Assembly: GCA_017893485.1 (NCBI GenBank)
Contig: CM030366.1
Coordinates: 103,575,796 to 103,639,795 of the forward strand
Source: Hemerocallis citrina
Taxonomy: Eukaryota; Streptophyta; Magnoliopsida; Asparagales; Asphodelaceae
DNA: 64,000 nt
Reading direction: 5' to 3'
Below the pieces are notes generated by a model. The model saw only the letters and a list, made by a program, of their open reading frames with translations, did not search any database and was not told the origin of the DNA. Both the position numbers and the translations under genes were made by a program. Below, piece after piece: positions 43,654-55,257 of this stretch (positions are counted from its first letter, which is position 1; each line of letters opens with the position of its first letter).

Positions 43654-46600
43654 TGGCACGCCCCACTTCCCAAAGGAATAAGAATACGAGTGCGTGACGA
43701 AGCCCAGCAAATGATTTTCATCATTCATAAGCTGTAGGATCGACTCATCATCATAACAAGAATATAACAAGAATATACTAAACCACGCATGCATGAATAA
43801 TTTATTAATCAACATAAAAGCATTTGAAATAAATACAAATATCCCAATAATTTTAAGATCTGGATCAAAAGAAAATTTCGGGACTACAAGCCCGTTACAA
43901 GTTTTAAGTAGCAACAGAATTAAATAAACTCAATTACAAAATAATTAAAGCAAGTCTTTTCCAGCGTAGAAGGTTTGCTCACCAATTCCAGCAGGCAACT
44001 CGTCTCCAAAGTCTGTATATATAAATAAAAAAAAGAGGAAATGGAGAAACAAGACAAACGCCTTTAATGCAAGTTAGGAGCGCAAGTAGTACAAGTAAGG
44101 GTATGAAAACAAGTGTAAGAAATATGAAACAAGATTTGGAATCAAGAACGTATAACATGATATGATAGGAATGCAACAAGTAGTGGGGTTCAAGAGACTA
44201 GCTAGCAAGTAAGATAACTCAAGTAACAAGATTGGGTAACAAGTACTAGTAGTAGAACAAGTGACAAGTGGACATGTAACTGTATCAAGTATCAAGTAAC
44301 AAGCATCACGTACAAGTGTCAAGTAACAAGTATCAAGTAACAAGCATCAAGTAGGGTATCAAGTGTGTACAAGTGACAAGTTATTCTTAAGTCTAATGTT
44401 TACTTCTATCTAGGTAGCACTTCATGCGTCCATACTTTTATCACATGGTTGCTACTTACAAACAGTTACGTTTAGGCCTGGTGGTGAATTTTATAGGGCG
44501 GTTTACTCAGGTATCAAGTATCAAGCAAGCAAGGTTCATGAATACGAAAATAATGTAACAAGTTCACGAACCAAATTCGTGAATGCACTAACAAGTTCAA
44601 GAACCAACCGTGGGTTCATGTGCTTTGACGATACAATAAGTTCATGATCCAAGTAGTGGGCTCATGAATACACTCAAGATACAACAAGTTCATGAAACAA
44701 ATACTGAAAAACACGGGCCCCCTTCTGAGTACACTTACCCATACTGTCCACTATTATGGTCTTTTCCTTAAACCCCGGCTTATTATTTATTATTATCATC
44801 AAGCAAGCATCAAAGTGTGCGAAACAGGTCAAGTAAACATAATCAAGAACATGGAACAAGTTTAAGATAATTAGAAGACATATTCGATAGTCAACACAAA
44901 TTAAAATTATCAAGAACTACGAGAATTCTAATTCTGGACAGCATGACGTTGTTGCACCAAAACTGCGATTCCCGTTGCTACAAGATAGAAAATGTGGATC
45001 TGTCAGATGGTCTAGAAACTAGACTCCTGTCCGATTCCAATGTATATAAATAAGACATATAAAAGTTGTAGCATCATGTGTCAAAACAGCAAACTATACA
45101 GAACTTGTGTTCAGCCAGAATTTGTAAAACTGAGTTTATACATATGAAACAGGTTTGAAACTTCATTAATTAATTCCAGAAAAATTAGGGAATGTTCTCT
45201 AGTGTGTCCAGTATCAACAGGTAAAATTTCAAATCGTTATATTACATGTAGCATAGTTAAATTAATTGTAAAACAAATTGATGCAGTAGTTTTTATGAAT
45301 ATGCGATTACAGACACAGCAGCAGTAAAACTGCGATATCTCACAAATCGTAACCCGGAATTCAATTCCATCAAAAGGATAGTAAACTAGACATCTGGGGC
45401 TAAGTTTTATATTCAGGACTCAAGTCCAGATCTGACATTATTGGGATTGAAACAGCAAGTAAAGACAGGAATAACAACAAACAGAGATAGTTTTTACATG
45501 AAAAGCCTTATTATTCATATGGGTCTAAATTAACATGTAATGTAAATTAAAGTGTAATAGGTATCAACGAAGGGTTGTGACTCTTAAGATCATGGAATTG
45601 GTAAGGAACAAAATAAGAGCAACAAACGATGAGCCAACGAGGAGTCACATTTACAATCTACTTGCAGTATTTTCAATTAAACGCTTGTACTAGAATAATA
45701 AATTATACAAGAAGATACTTGCCTTGATGACGGTGAATCCGAACACGAACAAATAACGGGATGAGAATCCCGAAAGACAATGCACGGACACGGACACACA
45801 CGCAAGCACGTGCGAGACACGTGCAAAATAACACATAGCAAAACAAGATCCTACACCGGATCCCTACTCCCACAACAGCAAAACAGCATACCCAGAAACC
45901 AGGTCCAACTGAACACCAAATAGCGATCGCGGGGGAGATCCCAATCATGATGAGATCGGACGACCGAGATCAAATCTGATCAACTCTCTTCTTCCTTCTT
46001 CTTCTTCTTCACAGCGACGGAGTGAGAGAGGGAGTGTTGGCGGGAGAGGGGATGGCGACCACTGCGGTGGCAGGCGGCAGCGACGTCGAGGGGAGCTCGA
46101 TGCAGGAAAACGATGGCAGCGATGTTCAAGCGAGGGGGAGGGGGGGGCGAGCTCTCTGTTCTCGAGAGAAAATAGGGGAGCGATGAGGTGAGGAAGACGA
46201 CGGATCGAGGTGGTCAGGGGACTCGAGTGGCAATGCCGGCACGCTCAGTCGATGGTGCAGGTGGTGGTGCTCGACGATGGGGCTCGCAGTTGATGGTGGA
46301 TGGGTTCGGAAGTAGGGGATGGGCGAGATGACGAGGAGGAGACGATGACGAGGATGACCAGGGGATCGGGACGATGGAGAGGCGACGACGAGGTTGAGGA
46401 GGATGACGAAGGCTAGGGATTTCGAAGAGGCGAGAGGACGAAGACAGGGAAGAGGAACAGTGGGGAATCGAGGGTTGGTGGCTACAGTATATGGGGGTAG
46501 AACAGTAGGGTAGGCTAGGGTTAATTAGGTTAAATAGTATAGGGTTTCGGGTTGTAGGTTATTGGATAACGGATTTGAGTATGATCCAAAAGGAGATTGA

Positions 46601-46838
46601 GTCAAAATTCACTATAATTAGGCCATGAGGATTTGATGAGATGAAACAGTCAACTCCTCATGAAGAACAACAATAATTGCGATTGTGCAATGAATTAAAT
46701 TGGCATAAAATTGAGTCGAAACAAAAGAAATAATTTTTATTAGAACTGGAAACAAAATACAGATTCTCAAATTGATAAACAGAGTACAATGGAATAAAAT
46801 ACGGTAGAGAAATACAAATACAGGGAACAGGGATTACA
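43654..46838 (-). mobile_element. Solo LTR of gypsy-2 type (3.2 kb)
   Basis: Plus strand starts TGGCACGCCCCACTTCCCAAAG and ends GGGATTACA, close to the gypsy-2 LTR ends (given in parts). A perfect target duplication AGTAG lies at 43649-43653 and 46839-46843. Orientation is minus. It contains an AAGTATC/AAGTAACA repeat cluster (44040-44740) and a GC-rich leader at 46000-46480. No internal element region, so it arose by LTR-LTR recombination. No gene inside. Confidence 0.92.
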
Positions 46839-47982
46839 AGTAGCTAGATTGATAGATTGCTTCTATGTCATGCATTTGTATATACCACTTGATACTTTCA
46901 TGAAGACTGTCCTTGATACATGTAATTGCTTTCACCTCTTGACATGCTCATGATAACCACCCTTGATACTTTCTTGATTACCGTCTTGATACTACCATCA
47001 TACGCATCGCTATTATTATAATCATTAATATTGTTTTGGATGACGGAACTAAGTGCCACCTAGAACTAAGTGTAACGTAGAACTAAATGTCACGTAGAAC
47101 TAAGTACCACATTGAGCAAAGTGTCACGTCGTAAGAATCAACATGGACCACCTCTAGAATCTATGGGGGCCACCTCTAGGATCGGCAAAGGCCACCTCTA
47201 GAATCTACAGAGGTCATTTAGAATTCGTGGGGGCCAACTCCAGAATCCAATATCCAAATAAGTGATATGATTGTCTTGATACCATCATTCCCACTGGTTG
47301 CACTGATTGCAAGTTCATGATTAATCATAGTAAAATAATAAAAAGCCAGATTAATAAAGGGTACGACTTAATAAAGAACAATATAGGAGAGTGTACTTGG
47401 AAGGAGGCACGTGTTTCCCATAATAGTGACTCTTGATTCTTGATTAGTGGTTCTTGATTACTGGGTTCTTGATTACATATCTTATTTATTGATACTATCA
47501 TTGAAAAACTCGAGTACATAATCATATAAAATTCACCATTAAGTCCAAACGTCATTTGATTAATATGCATCCGAACCTATGGTATAGGATGCAAGATTCC
47601 ATGCATTAGATAGGTTAATAAAATAAACTGAAGACTTAAGATTAGCACTAAGCATTGACATAATTACATGATTCCTTATTACATAACTTTTGTATTACTG
47701 ATTACATGATACCTGATTACTGATTCTTGATCCCTGATTCCCGATTACCGATTGATTATACCTTGAAGTCCTGACCGCACTTGCTTACAATTGTTATTTA
47801 CATAGTACATGATCACGTCATCCCAGTATTTGTATTGCTATTCATTGTTCTTCCATATCATGTTTTATTGCTTTGTTACTACACTGCTTGTTACTATTTG
47901 TCGTCTACAGTTTACTCTAACGCACACCCCTCCTCCATTACTGCAATGTTTGTTACTACTTGTCGTCTGCAGCTTACTCTAA

Positions 47983-48025
47983 CCCCCCCCCCCCCACCCA
48001 CCACTACACACACACACACACACAA
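47983..48025. repeat. Poly-C run and (AC)n
   Basis: About 14 C in a row followed by nine or so CA units in the third piece of the split solo LTR. Confidence 0.9.
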
Positions 48026-48455
48026 CCTCATATGATGTTTATGCAGATACTAAAGATGAGTTACCAGAGGAACTTGGCGAACAAACTTTGTAGACGATTG
48101 TGGTTTATTGTTGCATCATTGCTACTTTATATAGTTTTATTTCCAGTCGCAATTTTATGTAGTTGCCGTAGAGAACTATTTATTGTACTGCTTTCATTTT
48201 AGTACATTGGATTCTCAGACATTTTGACCCGAAGTTTATGTTTATGTTTTTCCATATGATGGTTATTTGAGGATTATTTTATTCTATTTTCTGTTTATGT
48301 GATCATTATTATTGCCTGTGTGGATGTGTTTATAAATATCTTGTTGAGCATATGACTGTACAGCTTATAGATGATATAAGTTGAAATGCTTGTATCATTT
48401 ACTGGGCCTTAGTTGCATGCTTGTGATTCCGTATACTGGCAAGCAGGGCGTGACA

Positions 48456-49380
48456 CGTATACTCCCTCTTCTTAGGGGCCTTAACTCTCGGGATGTTAAA
48501 CTCCAGCTGAGTGGGAATACCCCATGGTTCAGCATCGCGAACCACTAAGTACTTGGACCTCCAATCCATTATGGAGTCAGTGTGATCCTTAACCGCGTGG
48601 TTTTTGGTCTGAAGGTAGATGTAGTACCGACCCGAGCCAACTTGGAGGGAGCAAAGATCGAAGCACCGATGAAAAAGCTTCAAGCTCGGCACCACGCTCC
48701 TGCACAGCAGAAGGAAGCAAATCATATGTTTCCATAAGTTAGAACCCAGCTGCATTGGACTCACCTCCAACCAGTTTAGCACCTCCTTGATGAAGGGGTG
48801 GATTGGCAGATGCAAACCCGACAAGAAAGCATCAAAGGGAAAAATGCAGAACCCCGGGGTAAGGCGGGTGCTAGGACGAAAGGTGGGGCTGAGAAGAAAT
48901 AGCTCAAACTCCCTCGAGATGAAGAAGATATTCTAGAGAGTCAAGAGATCTGCCCCTGTTAAGATGTTCGGCATGCAGTTAGCTTCGACTAGAGACCTCA
49001 CCGGCGAAGGAGGCTGATTTCTAAACTGAATCAGGTTCTGAAGGTCCTACAGGTACACCTGAGCGAGTATCAAATCGTGGAAGTCTGGATGAGCCATGTC
49101 ACAGTCTATGTGATTGGCTTCGCCTCGACCACTAAATTAGCCTCGCAAAGAACTAGTGTTCTCTTCCCCTTACGCCTCGGAGCCTTAGGGGGCACGGGTT
49201 GTATCAGAATATCATCCTCCTCTCCGGGAGGGAGACCTCAACTACATATTCCTCTTCAGAAGACGACCCCTCAACCTCCACCGACGACTTCGCGCGAGAC
49301 TCCACCTCCTTCACCTGTGCGGAGTTAGTCAACTCGGCCTCACTCTCTTCCTGGGCTAGACATGGAGGTTGAAATTACCA
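48456..49380 (-). pseudogene. Tat-R antisense accessory gene, upstream part
   Basis: The frame at 48824-48456 reads LHLPIHPFIKEVLNWLEVSPMQ, then NLWKHMICFLLLCRSVVPS and LFHRCFDLCSLQ (given in parts). It aligns with the conserved block of the Tat-Y gene (FPLHPFILQILGWYCLAPTQ, NTWRHVNAFLLQC) and so belongs to the PF04195-like family. It continues WRSKYLVVRDAEPWGIPTQL and IPRVKAPKKREYT, then is cut by the solo LTR at 48455. Upstream the start is probably MSSPGRE near 49362. Several stops and shifts occur between 48830 and 49300. Not functional. Confidence 0.75.
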
Positions 49381-49564
49381 AACCGAACACTAAACATTAT
49401 TTGGAAAAAAAATAAATTAACTGGAAAAGAAGATGGTGAAACTAACGACGAAGAAGCCGAAAATCTCGCTGAAGTCGGAAAGTTGGAGAGACAGAAAAAG
49501 GCTTGAGAGAGAAGCTCTGAGAGAGAAAGCAAAGAGTAAAGAGAAAAGTGAAAGGGGGTGGGAG

Positions 49565-49574
49565 TTATATATAG
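49565..49574 (-). promoter_or_regulatory. TATA box of Tat-R antisense gene
   Basis: The minus strand reads CTATATATAACTCCC, followed by a CTTTCACTTTTCTC-type leader. Spacing to the ATG is similar to that in the Tat-Y cassette. Confidence 0.5.
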
Positions 49575-49834
49575 CAAAGGATGGAAGAATCTGAAGATGC
49601 TCCTTGATAAGCGCAGATGTGGCACTATATCCACCATCCACGTGTCATCTATCTAACAATAGAAACTATAAGGTACGGAAAACGCTTCGATAACTTCATC
49701 GATGACGTGATCATCTTGAAAATACCATAGATGGTAGCACGATTCCTGCTATTCGGAAAGTCATGAGCGGAAAGTTTTTCCTAAGAATGAAGACTCGCCC
49801 AACCGATTCCGCACAAAAAAAGCGGATACTTCAT

Positions 49835-50510
49835 TGGCTCGATACTCGACATGTGGTTCGAGCCCTTCACCAAAAAAACGTCATAGGCTCGGAGTCTGAC
49901 ATATTGTTCGAGCCTCTCACCAAAATGGTGCCTATCCTCATGGGCTCGGTGCTCGACGTGTCGTTCGAGCCCCTCACAAAAAGTGTCTATCTTCATAGGC
50001 TCGATGCACGACATGTCATTCAAAACCTTCACCAAAAAATGCCTATAGGCTCGGAGTTCGACATGCGTTCGAGCCCCTTACCAAAATGGCACATATCTTC
50101 ATAGACTCGGTGTTCGATGTGTTTTATCTTGAAAGGCTCAGAGGTCGACGTGTCGTTCGAGCCTCTCACCAAAGAGGCGTCAATTTTCATAGGCTCGGTG
50201 TTCGACATGTCGTTCGAGCCTCTCACCCAAAAAATGCATATATTTATAGGCTCAGAACTTGACGTGTCGCTTGAGCCCCTCACCAAAAGGTGTCTATCTT
50301 CATCAGCTCGGTGCTCGACATGTTGTTCGAGCACCTCACCAAAAAGAGTATCTTGATAGGCTCGGAAGTCGACGTGTTGTTCGAGCCCTTCGCAAGAAAA
50401 GCGCTAAAATATGAAGCTCGACGCTCGACTCATTCAGAACCTCTCCTCCTCACCCGGCCGAACCCTAGAGGTTGGTGCTCGACGTGTCATTCGAGCAATC
50501 TAGCGCAAGC
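49835..50510. repeat. Tandem array of about 12 units of 50-58 bp in Tat-R
   Basis: Each unit has GGCTCGG, then TCGACATGTCGTTCGAGCC, then CTCACCAAAA. Two unit types (GGCTCGGAG and GGCTCGGTG) roughly alternate. It lies between the antisense gene promoter and the polypurine tract, the same place as the 267-bp repeats of Tat-Y. Short ORFs here are products of the repeat. Confidence 0.93.
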
Positions 50511-50763
50511 ACAAATATAGGCCTTCGGATCACCCGGAATTTGCGCCCTTTTTTTATATTAAAATTCACAAAAAATAATTATTAATTCTGTAAAATTAAT
50601 TAAAAGTTCTCAAAAATAATTAAAAATTCAAAAAAATATGTGAAATTTTGTTCGAAGTTCTACGAAATTGCAACTACCCAGAGAAGCTCCAAATAAGACT
50701 AATGCTCTCCTGATTGTCCAAAACATGATAGACTACTCTTTGAGTGTTGCGATACCCAACCTT

Positions 50764-50780
50764 TAAGAGTGGGGGGCTTA
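50764..50780 (+). other. Tat-R polypurine tract
   Basis: AAGAGTGGGGGGCTT matches the Tat-Y tract (GGAGTGGGGGGCTC) and shows that Tat-R runs in plus orientation. Confidence 0.8.
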
Positions 50781-50785
50781 TAACA

Positions 50786-51250
50786 TGTGTAAATCAGAGT
50801 CACTATATCTTAGCATGCATCTTAAAACTTCTCAAGGGCAGAACGATAATTTTACAGCAACTACAGGCCTGCAAGAAAAACATGGGTCATCTCTAGGCCC
50901 ATCAACTCAACCAGATCCACAGTAGGACTTATTTACGACCTAATAACGAGAGATTTCCAACTAATACAGTTGTCAGACAAATCCCCAAAACCAGGAATTA
51001 ATTGACTAATTATATCTCATAACTGGGGGAATCTTCAAAGATACATTTCCAAGTCTATCTTCTATAATTAGTTCTTATTCTATAAATTCCTTCCCCCCCC
51101 CCCCTCAATCAGTAACAGGTAATAAATTTTTTACCACCAAAACTCTAGTCCTTTTCTGAGTTACTGACTTGAGCATCGAAAAGTGTTTCACCGGGGGCCA
51201 ACTCCAGTGTTCAAACTTAGTGCAAGTTTGCTGGCAATCATTCAGTCATC
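50786..51250 (+). repeat. Tat-R 3' LTR, end approximate
   Basis: Starts TGTGTAAATC after the polypurine tract. It has blocks corresponding to the Tat-Y LTR: CAAGGGCAGAACGATAATTTTACA-like (Tat-Y CAGGGGCAAGATGGTAATTTCACA, parts only) and GTTACTGACTTGAGCATCG (Tat-Y GTTACTGACTTGAGCGTCG). A TATA-like TCTATAAATTCC lies at about 51074-51085, next to a poly-C run. The right end near TGGCAATCA at about 51240 is a guess. Confidence 0.65.
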
Positions 51251-51529
51251 CAATCCAAATCCAAGCGCTTTCAATGGTTCATACTCAGACCAAGGAGACT
51301 CCAGCCATCGCAAATTTAGGCATGATCGATGGTCCAGATTGTAAGTTTTCTTTTACAACTAACTCGTTATGTGATTCTCCCACACCAATAAAAAGTAGCA
51401 ACACCAACCATCATGTTGTTTACTCTAAGAGCTAGATCTGAACCAATGTTACCAGGTTCAGATAGGCCATATCTTAATCCCAATCCAAATCTCGATCCAG
51501 ATTGTATGTACACTTTTAGGGTGCATATT
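51251..51529. other. Unassigned DNA left of hAT element
   Basis: No gene or repeat recognised. It may be the end of the Tat-R LTR or host DNA. The last eight bases, TGCATATT (51522-51529), are the hAT target duplication. Confidence 0.4.
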
Positions 51530-52363
51530 TAGTGATGGCAACCGGGCCGGGATGACCTGCGATTGGCCCACTCGAACTCGACCCACAATTAGGCAGTTCG
51601 GGTCCGGGTCCAACCCGTGGGTCGATCCGGGTCGCCAAGTTCGTAAATTCAACCCACTCGACCCGACTCACGAACTCGTTGACCAGGTCAAACTCGCCCG
51701 TAACCCACACGTTCGACCCGCGGGTTTGGACCCATTTGACCTGAATGGGTCAAACTTCGACCCGCGGGTCGAACGGTCTGAAACTCAGAAACAGAAAGCT
51801 GTTGGTTTTTTTCCTATAAATACCTCCTTAATTTAATCTAAAAAAATTCACACCTTATTCTCTTACTCTTTCTCTACTACTACTACTCAATTCAATCTCA
51901 ATTCAATCAAGTTTTCAACGAAGCAAGCAATAAAGAAGTGAAAATTTTCGATCGTATCGAATTGTGTTGATTCAACTCTCAAATACGTCTACTTCAACTC
52001 CTCCAATAAAGAAGCTCTCTCTCTCTCTTTCTCTCTCTTTCAACGACTACCGGACTACGTGACTACATCTACTACATTTCTCAATCGACTACGTCTACTT
52101 CTACTTTAATTTTCTCTCATTTCTAAATACGATTATCCGCGAAGTACGGTATCAAAATTTCACAACCCTCTTATTGTCTTGATTTTTGTTGTACTTCTAA
52201 TTTTTTGCATCATATTTGTTTGTCGATTTTTCGCTTTTCTCTCTCAACCCTCCTACTGTTTTGTAGATTTTATTTTTAACATATACCTCCTAGATTGTTT
52301 TGTATTATGTAACATATACTAGTAAAACACTAGAATTTTTTTCCTTTCACATACACTATTACT

Positions 52364-54476
52364 ATGTCTAGATCACGAGGTAGCGGCCGTAGCCAAAATA
52401 GACAAGATTCCACCGGTTCTTCACGTCAGCCTCTTATAGTCCCACAAATAGAACTCAAACACCAAATTCTATGGTAGGAACTCACGATATCCCTACACAC
52501 AAAATAGAAGAAGAAATGCATAATGTTGACACAAACACAACAAACCAAACTCACTAATAGTAGAAAAACTAGGAAAAAATTATTAGTGATTGGCACAAAT
52601 ATTATGACTATATCCCCGAAGAGGATAATCCAGGTGTAGGACATAAAGTTTGTAAAACTTATTTTAAGAGTTGCAAATGGAGGAAGAGTGAAGGAACGGG
52701 TACAATTAAACGACACATATAAAATGTACACAAGGATCTATTAGAAAACCAACTTGACCAACAAAAAATTCACCCTAGGACCAGACATTTAGATAGCCAC
52801 TCATATGATCCCAAAAATGTTAGACGAAAATGGCCCGACTAGTTAATAAGGATGAGCTACTTTTTTTCATATTCTGAGAATAGTAACGTTGAGGCATTTA
52901 ATCAAAATGCACTAAATCCACATTTTTGAAGAATTCCGCGAAACACACTCAAATCCGATTGATTGTTTTAAACTATACAACGAAATGAGAGACGGTTTAA
53001 TTGCACTTATGTTTAGTTTAACTTGTAGAGTATCATTAACTTCTAATTATTGAAAAGGTTGTAACGATATTTCAATAATGGACATAACTTGTCATTTGAT
53101 CGATAGTGATTGGATGATTCAAAAAAGGATCATATCACTTGCGGATTTGCCGTATCCCTATAGTGGTTTAGTAATTGCACATTGTATTTTATAAGTTTGT
53201 GATATCTTACATATTCATGAAAAAAAAATTGTATTAGTTTTAATAATATTTCTAACAACAATGCTTCGATTAGTACATAAAAACACAATTAGCGCAGCCA
53301 TGTTTAGAAACTTTTTACGTGAGATGTGCATGTCATATTTTAAATTTTAGTGTTCAAGATGCATTAAAAATAGTCGAACCATTTATGCATTACATTATAA
53401 ATTATGTACATTTTATTACTTTTAGTGACTCTACGCTTTAACAATTTAAAGAATGATGTAAGCTTAAGAGTGTATATTTTAGAAAATTTTCTAAGGATAT
53501 TAAACACCGATGCAACTCTATTTTGATTTATTAAATGTTGTTACTCAATATAAAACTTGTATAAATGATTTTTGTCTTGCAAAAAATATGAAGTTTTTTC
53601 AAATGGATGAACAATCATGGTATTATGTAGAATATTTGTTACAGTTTTTAGAACCTTTTAAAACCGCAATTTTGAAAATTTCAAATCTTATGATTCTACT
53701 TCTAATAGTATTTTTATTTCACTAATTAGTATGATGCAAACTTTTCAAGAAATGGTTGATGACATTTACACTGAACATATTTTTAAACCCCACCATACAC
53801 TAAATTTTTGAAGTATTTTAGTCCTCCTCCTATGTTGTATTATATTGTTACAGTTATGGATCCTCGTATCAAATTAGCTTGTACGAGAAATTTGATTGAA
53901 AATATTTTACTTTACTTGGAGATGAATCTGAAATTGATTGCGATAAACGTTTAGTTAGCTTTGAATCGACATTGAATAACTTGTATAATTATTATGATAA
54001 AACTTTGGCATCTAGTGGTACAACTAGTATAGTTATTTCTTTTTCTTCTACTTCTAGAGGTAAGGGTAAGAATAAATTAGACGATGCCACTTTTAATTTA
54101 CTTTCTCAATTTCAATAAAAAAAAACCTATGACTAATCAACCGAATGAATTAAATTGGTATAATCAACAAGATAGTGAGAGTTTTAATGCTAAGATTGAT
54201 GTGCTACAATGGTAGAAAGAACATGAACATGTTTATAATATTCTTAAACATATGGCTAAAGATCTACTAACTCCTCCTATCTCTACAATTGCTTCAGAAA
54301 AGCGCATTTTCTACTAGTGGCAGGGTTCTAACAGATTACAGAAATCGCTTGAAGCCTCAATCATTAGAGATACCTGAGTGCACAAAAGATTGGATGAAGA
54401 CTGAAGATAAGACTCAAGAAATCGGTATCGACACGTCAATAAGAGGAAGCAACTCGCCCAAAAAACAACAATAGCA
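52364..54476 (+). pseudogene. hAT transposase, broken
   Basis: Start MSRSRGSGRSQNRQD at 52364. A BED-type zinc finger remnant is at about 52640-52740 (VCKTYFKSCKW, GTGTIKRHI). Middle blocks include WYYVEYLLQFLEPFKTAI near 53610-53680 and VMDPRIKLACT near 53855. The C-terminal dimerisation domain reads SAFSTSGRVLTDYRNRLKP then CTKDW (54298-54400). Numerous stops and frame changes. Usual hAT transposases are 600-800 residues, and the span fits a full-length ancestor. They excise and insert the element. Confidence 0.88.
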
Positions 54477-54599
54477 AATTGAAGACCAACAACATCTAGC
54501 TAGCAAATTTGTATGTAAAAAATTTGTAAAAAATCATAGAAGTTCAAATAAACAATATATACAATTTTCTTTCACACTTTCACTTTTTTACTCTTATTA

Positions 54600-55012
54600 C
54601 AATTATATATACTAGTAATTCACACGTGCGATGCACGTCCTAATAAATTTGTAAAAAATAAAAATAAAAACTCTAACATAGTGATGGCTCAAACCTGAAA
54701 CCTTCTTCATATTAGTTATGCATATGCGTCACATGCGTTGATAGATTTACAAATTACACTAAGTCCTCCCATTATAATATTAGAGATTATATATTATATT
54801 ATAGATAGATGGATAGATAGATAAGAATTTACACGTCTGATTCACATTTAATATATTAAAAAAAAATTAAAGCAAAAAATCTGACGTTGTGAGGACTCGA
54901 ACCTAAGACCTCCTTCATATTAGTTATGCACGTGCAATGCACACGTTGATAGATTTACAAATTTACAAATGACACTAAGGCCTTCTCCCATTATAATATT
55001 ATATATATATAG
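54600..55012. repeat. Two diverged direct repeats of about 200 bp inside hAT
   Basis: Both copies run from ATTCACACG or ATTTACACG through a 'gatggctcaaacctgaaacc' or 'gaggactcgaacctaagacc' block, CCTTCATATTAGTTATGCA and GTTGATAGATTTACAAAT, to CCCATTATAATATTA. Copies start near 54615 and 54825. This looks like an inserted MITE that was duplicated. Confidence 0.65.
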
Positions 55013-55257
55013 TTGAAAAAATAAATTAAAAAAAAATCAAAAAATCTCAACTGGGCCAACCCGTGACCCGCATCGACCCGAGTTCAACCCGTTCGGGTTC
55101 GCAGGTCGACCGGGTCGACCCAACCATTTTCCAACCCGGCCCGGCCCGATCTGGTTAAGCCCTTGACTCGACCCGAACCTGCTCTGACTTGGGTTCGACC
55201 CGCACAGGTTCGACCCGACCCAGCCCGATCGACCAGATTGCCACCACTATGCATATT

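Larger units (their letters stand above)
28112..48455 (+). mobile_element. Solo LTR of gypsy-2 type, about 3.8 kb, split by two insertions
   Basis: Pieces at 28112-29364, 42720-43653 and 46839-48455 together form one plus-strand LTR. It starts TGTAACTCCTTG and ends GCAGGGCGTGACA, like the gypsy-2 LTR (TGTAACCCCTG...GGGGCGTGACA). Flanking 5-mers TGTAT (28107-28111) and CGTAT (48456-48460) agree at four of five bases, and the same antisense gene lies on both sides. The first piece has TATATATTAACCC near 28418 and a C-rich leader. The last has ACTTGATAC-type repeats at 46880-47000, short GCCACCTCTAGAATC repeats near 47150-47220 and a 70-bp duplication at 47870-47985. No gene seen. Confidence 0.65.
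51530..55249 (+). mobile_element. hAT transposon, decayed
   Basis: A perfect 8-bp target duplication TGCATATT (51522-51529, 55250-55257) and terminal inverted repeats TAGTGATGGCAA / TAGTGGTGGCAA. Both ends (51540-51780 and 55060-55240) are packed with GACCCG/CGGGTC units in both orientations, likely transposase binding sites. The 8-bp duplication, the terminal sequence and the transposase remains together identify hAT. Confidence 0.95.

Noticed and set aside
49763..50520. ORFs of about 80-113 codons on both strands
   Set aside because: Produced by the 50-58 bp tandem array.
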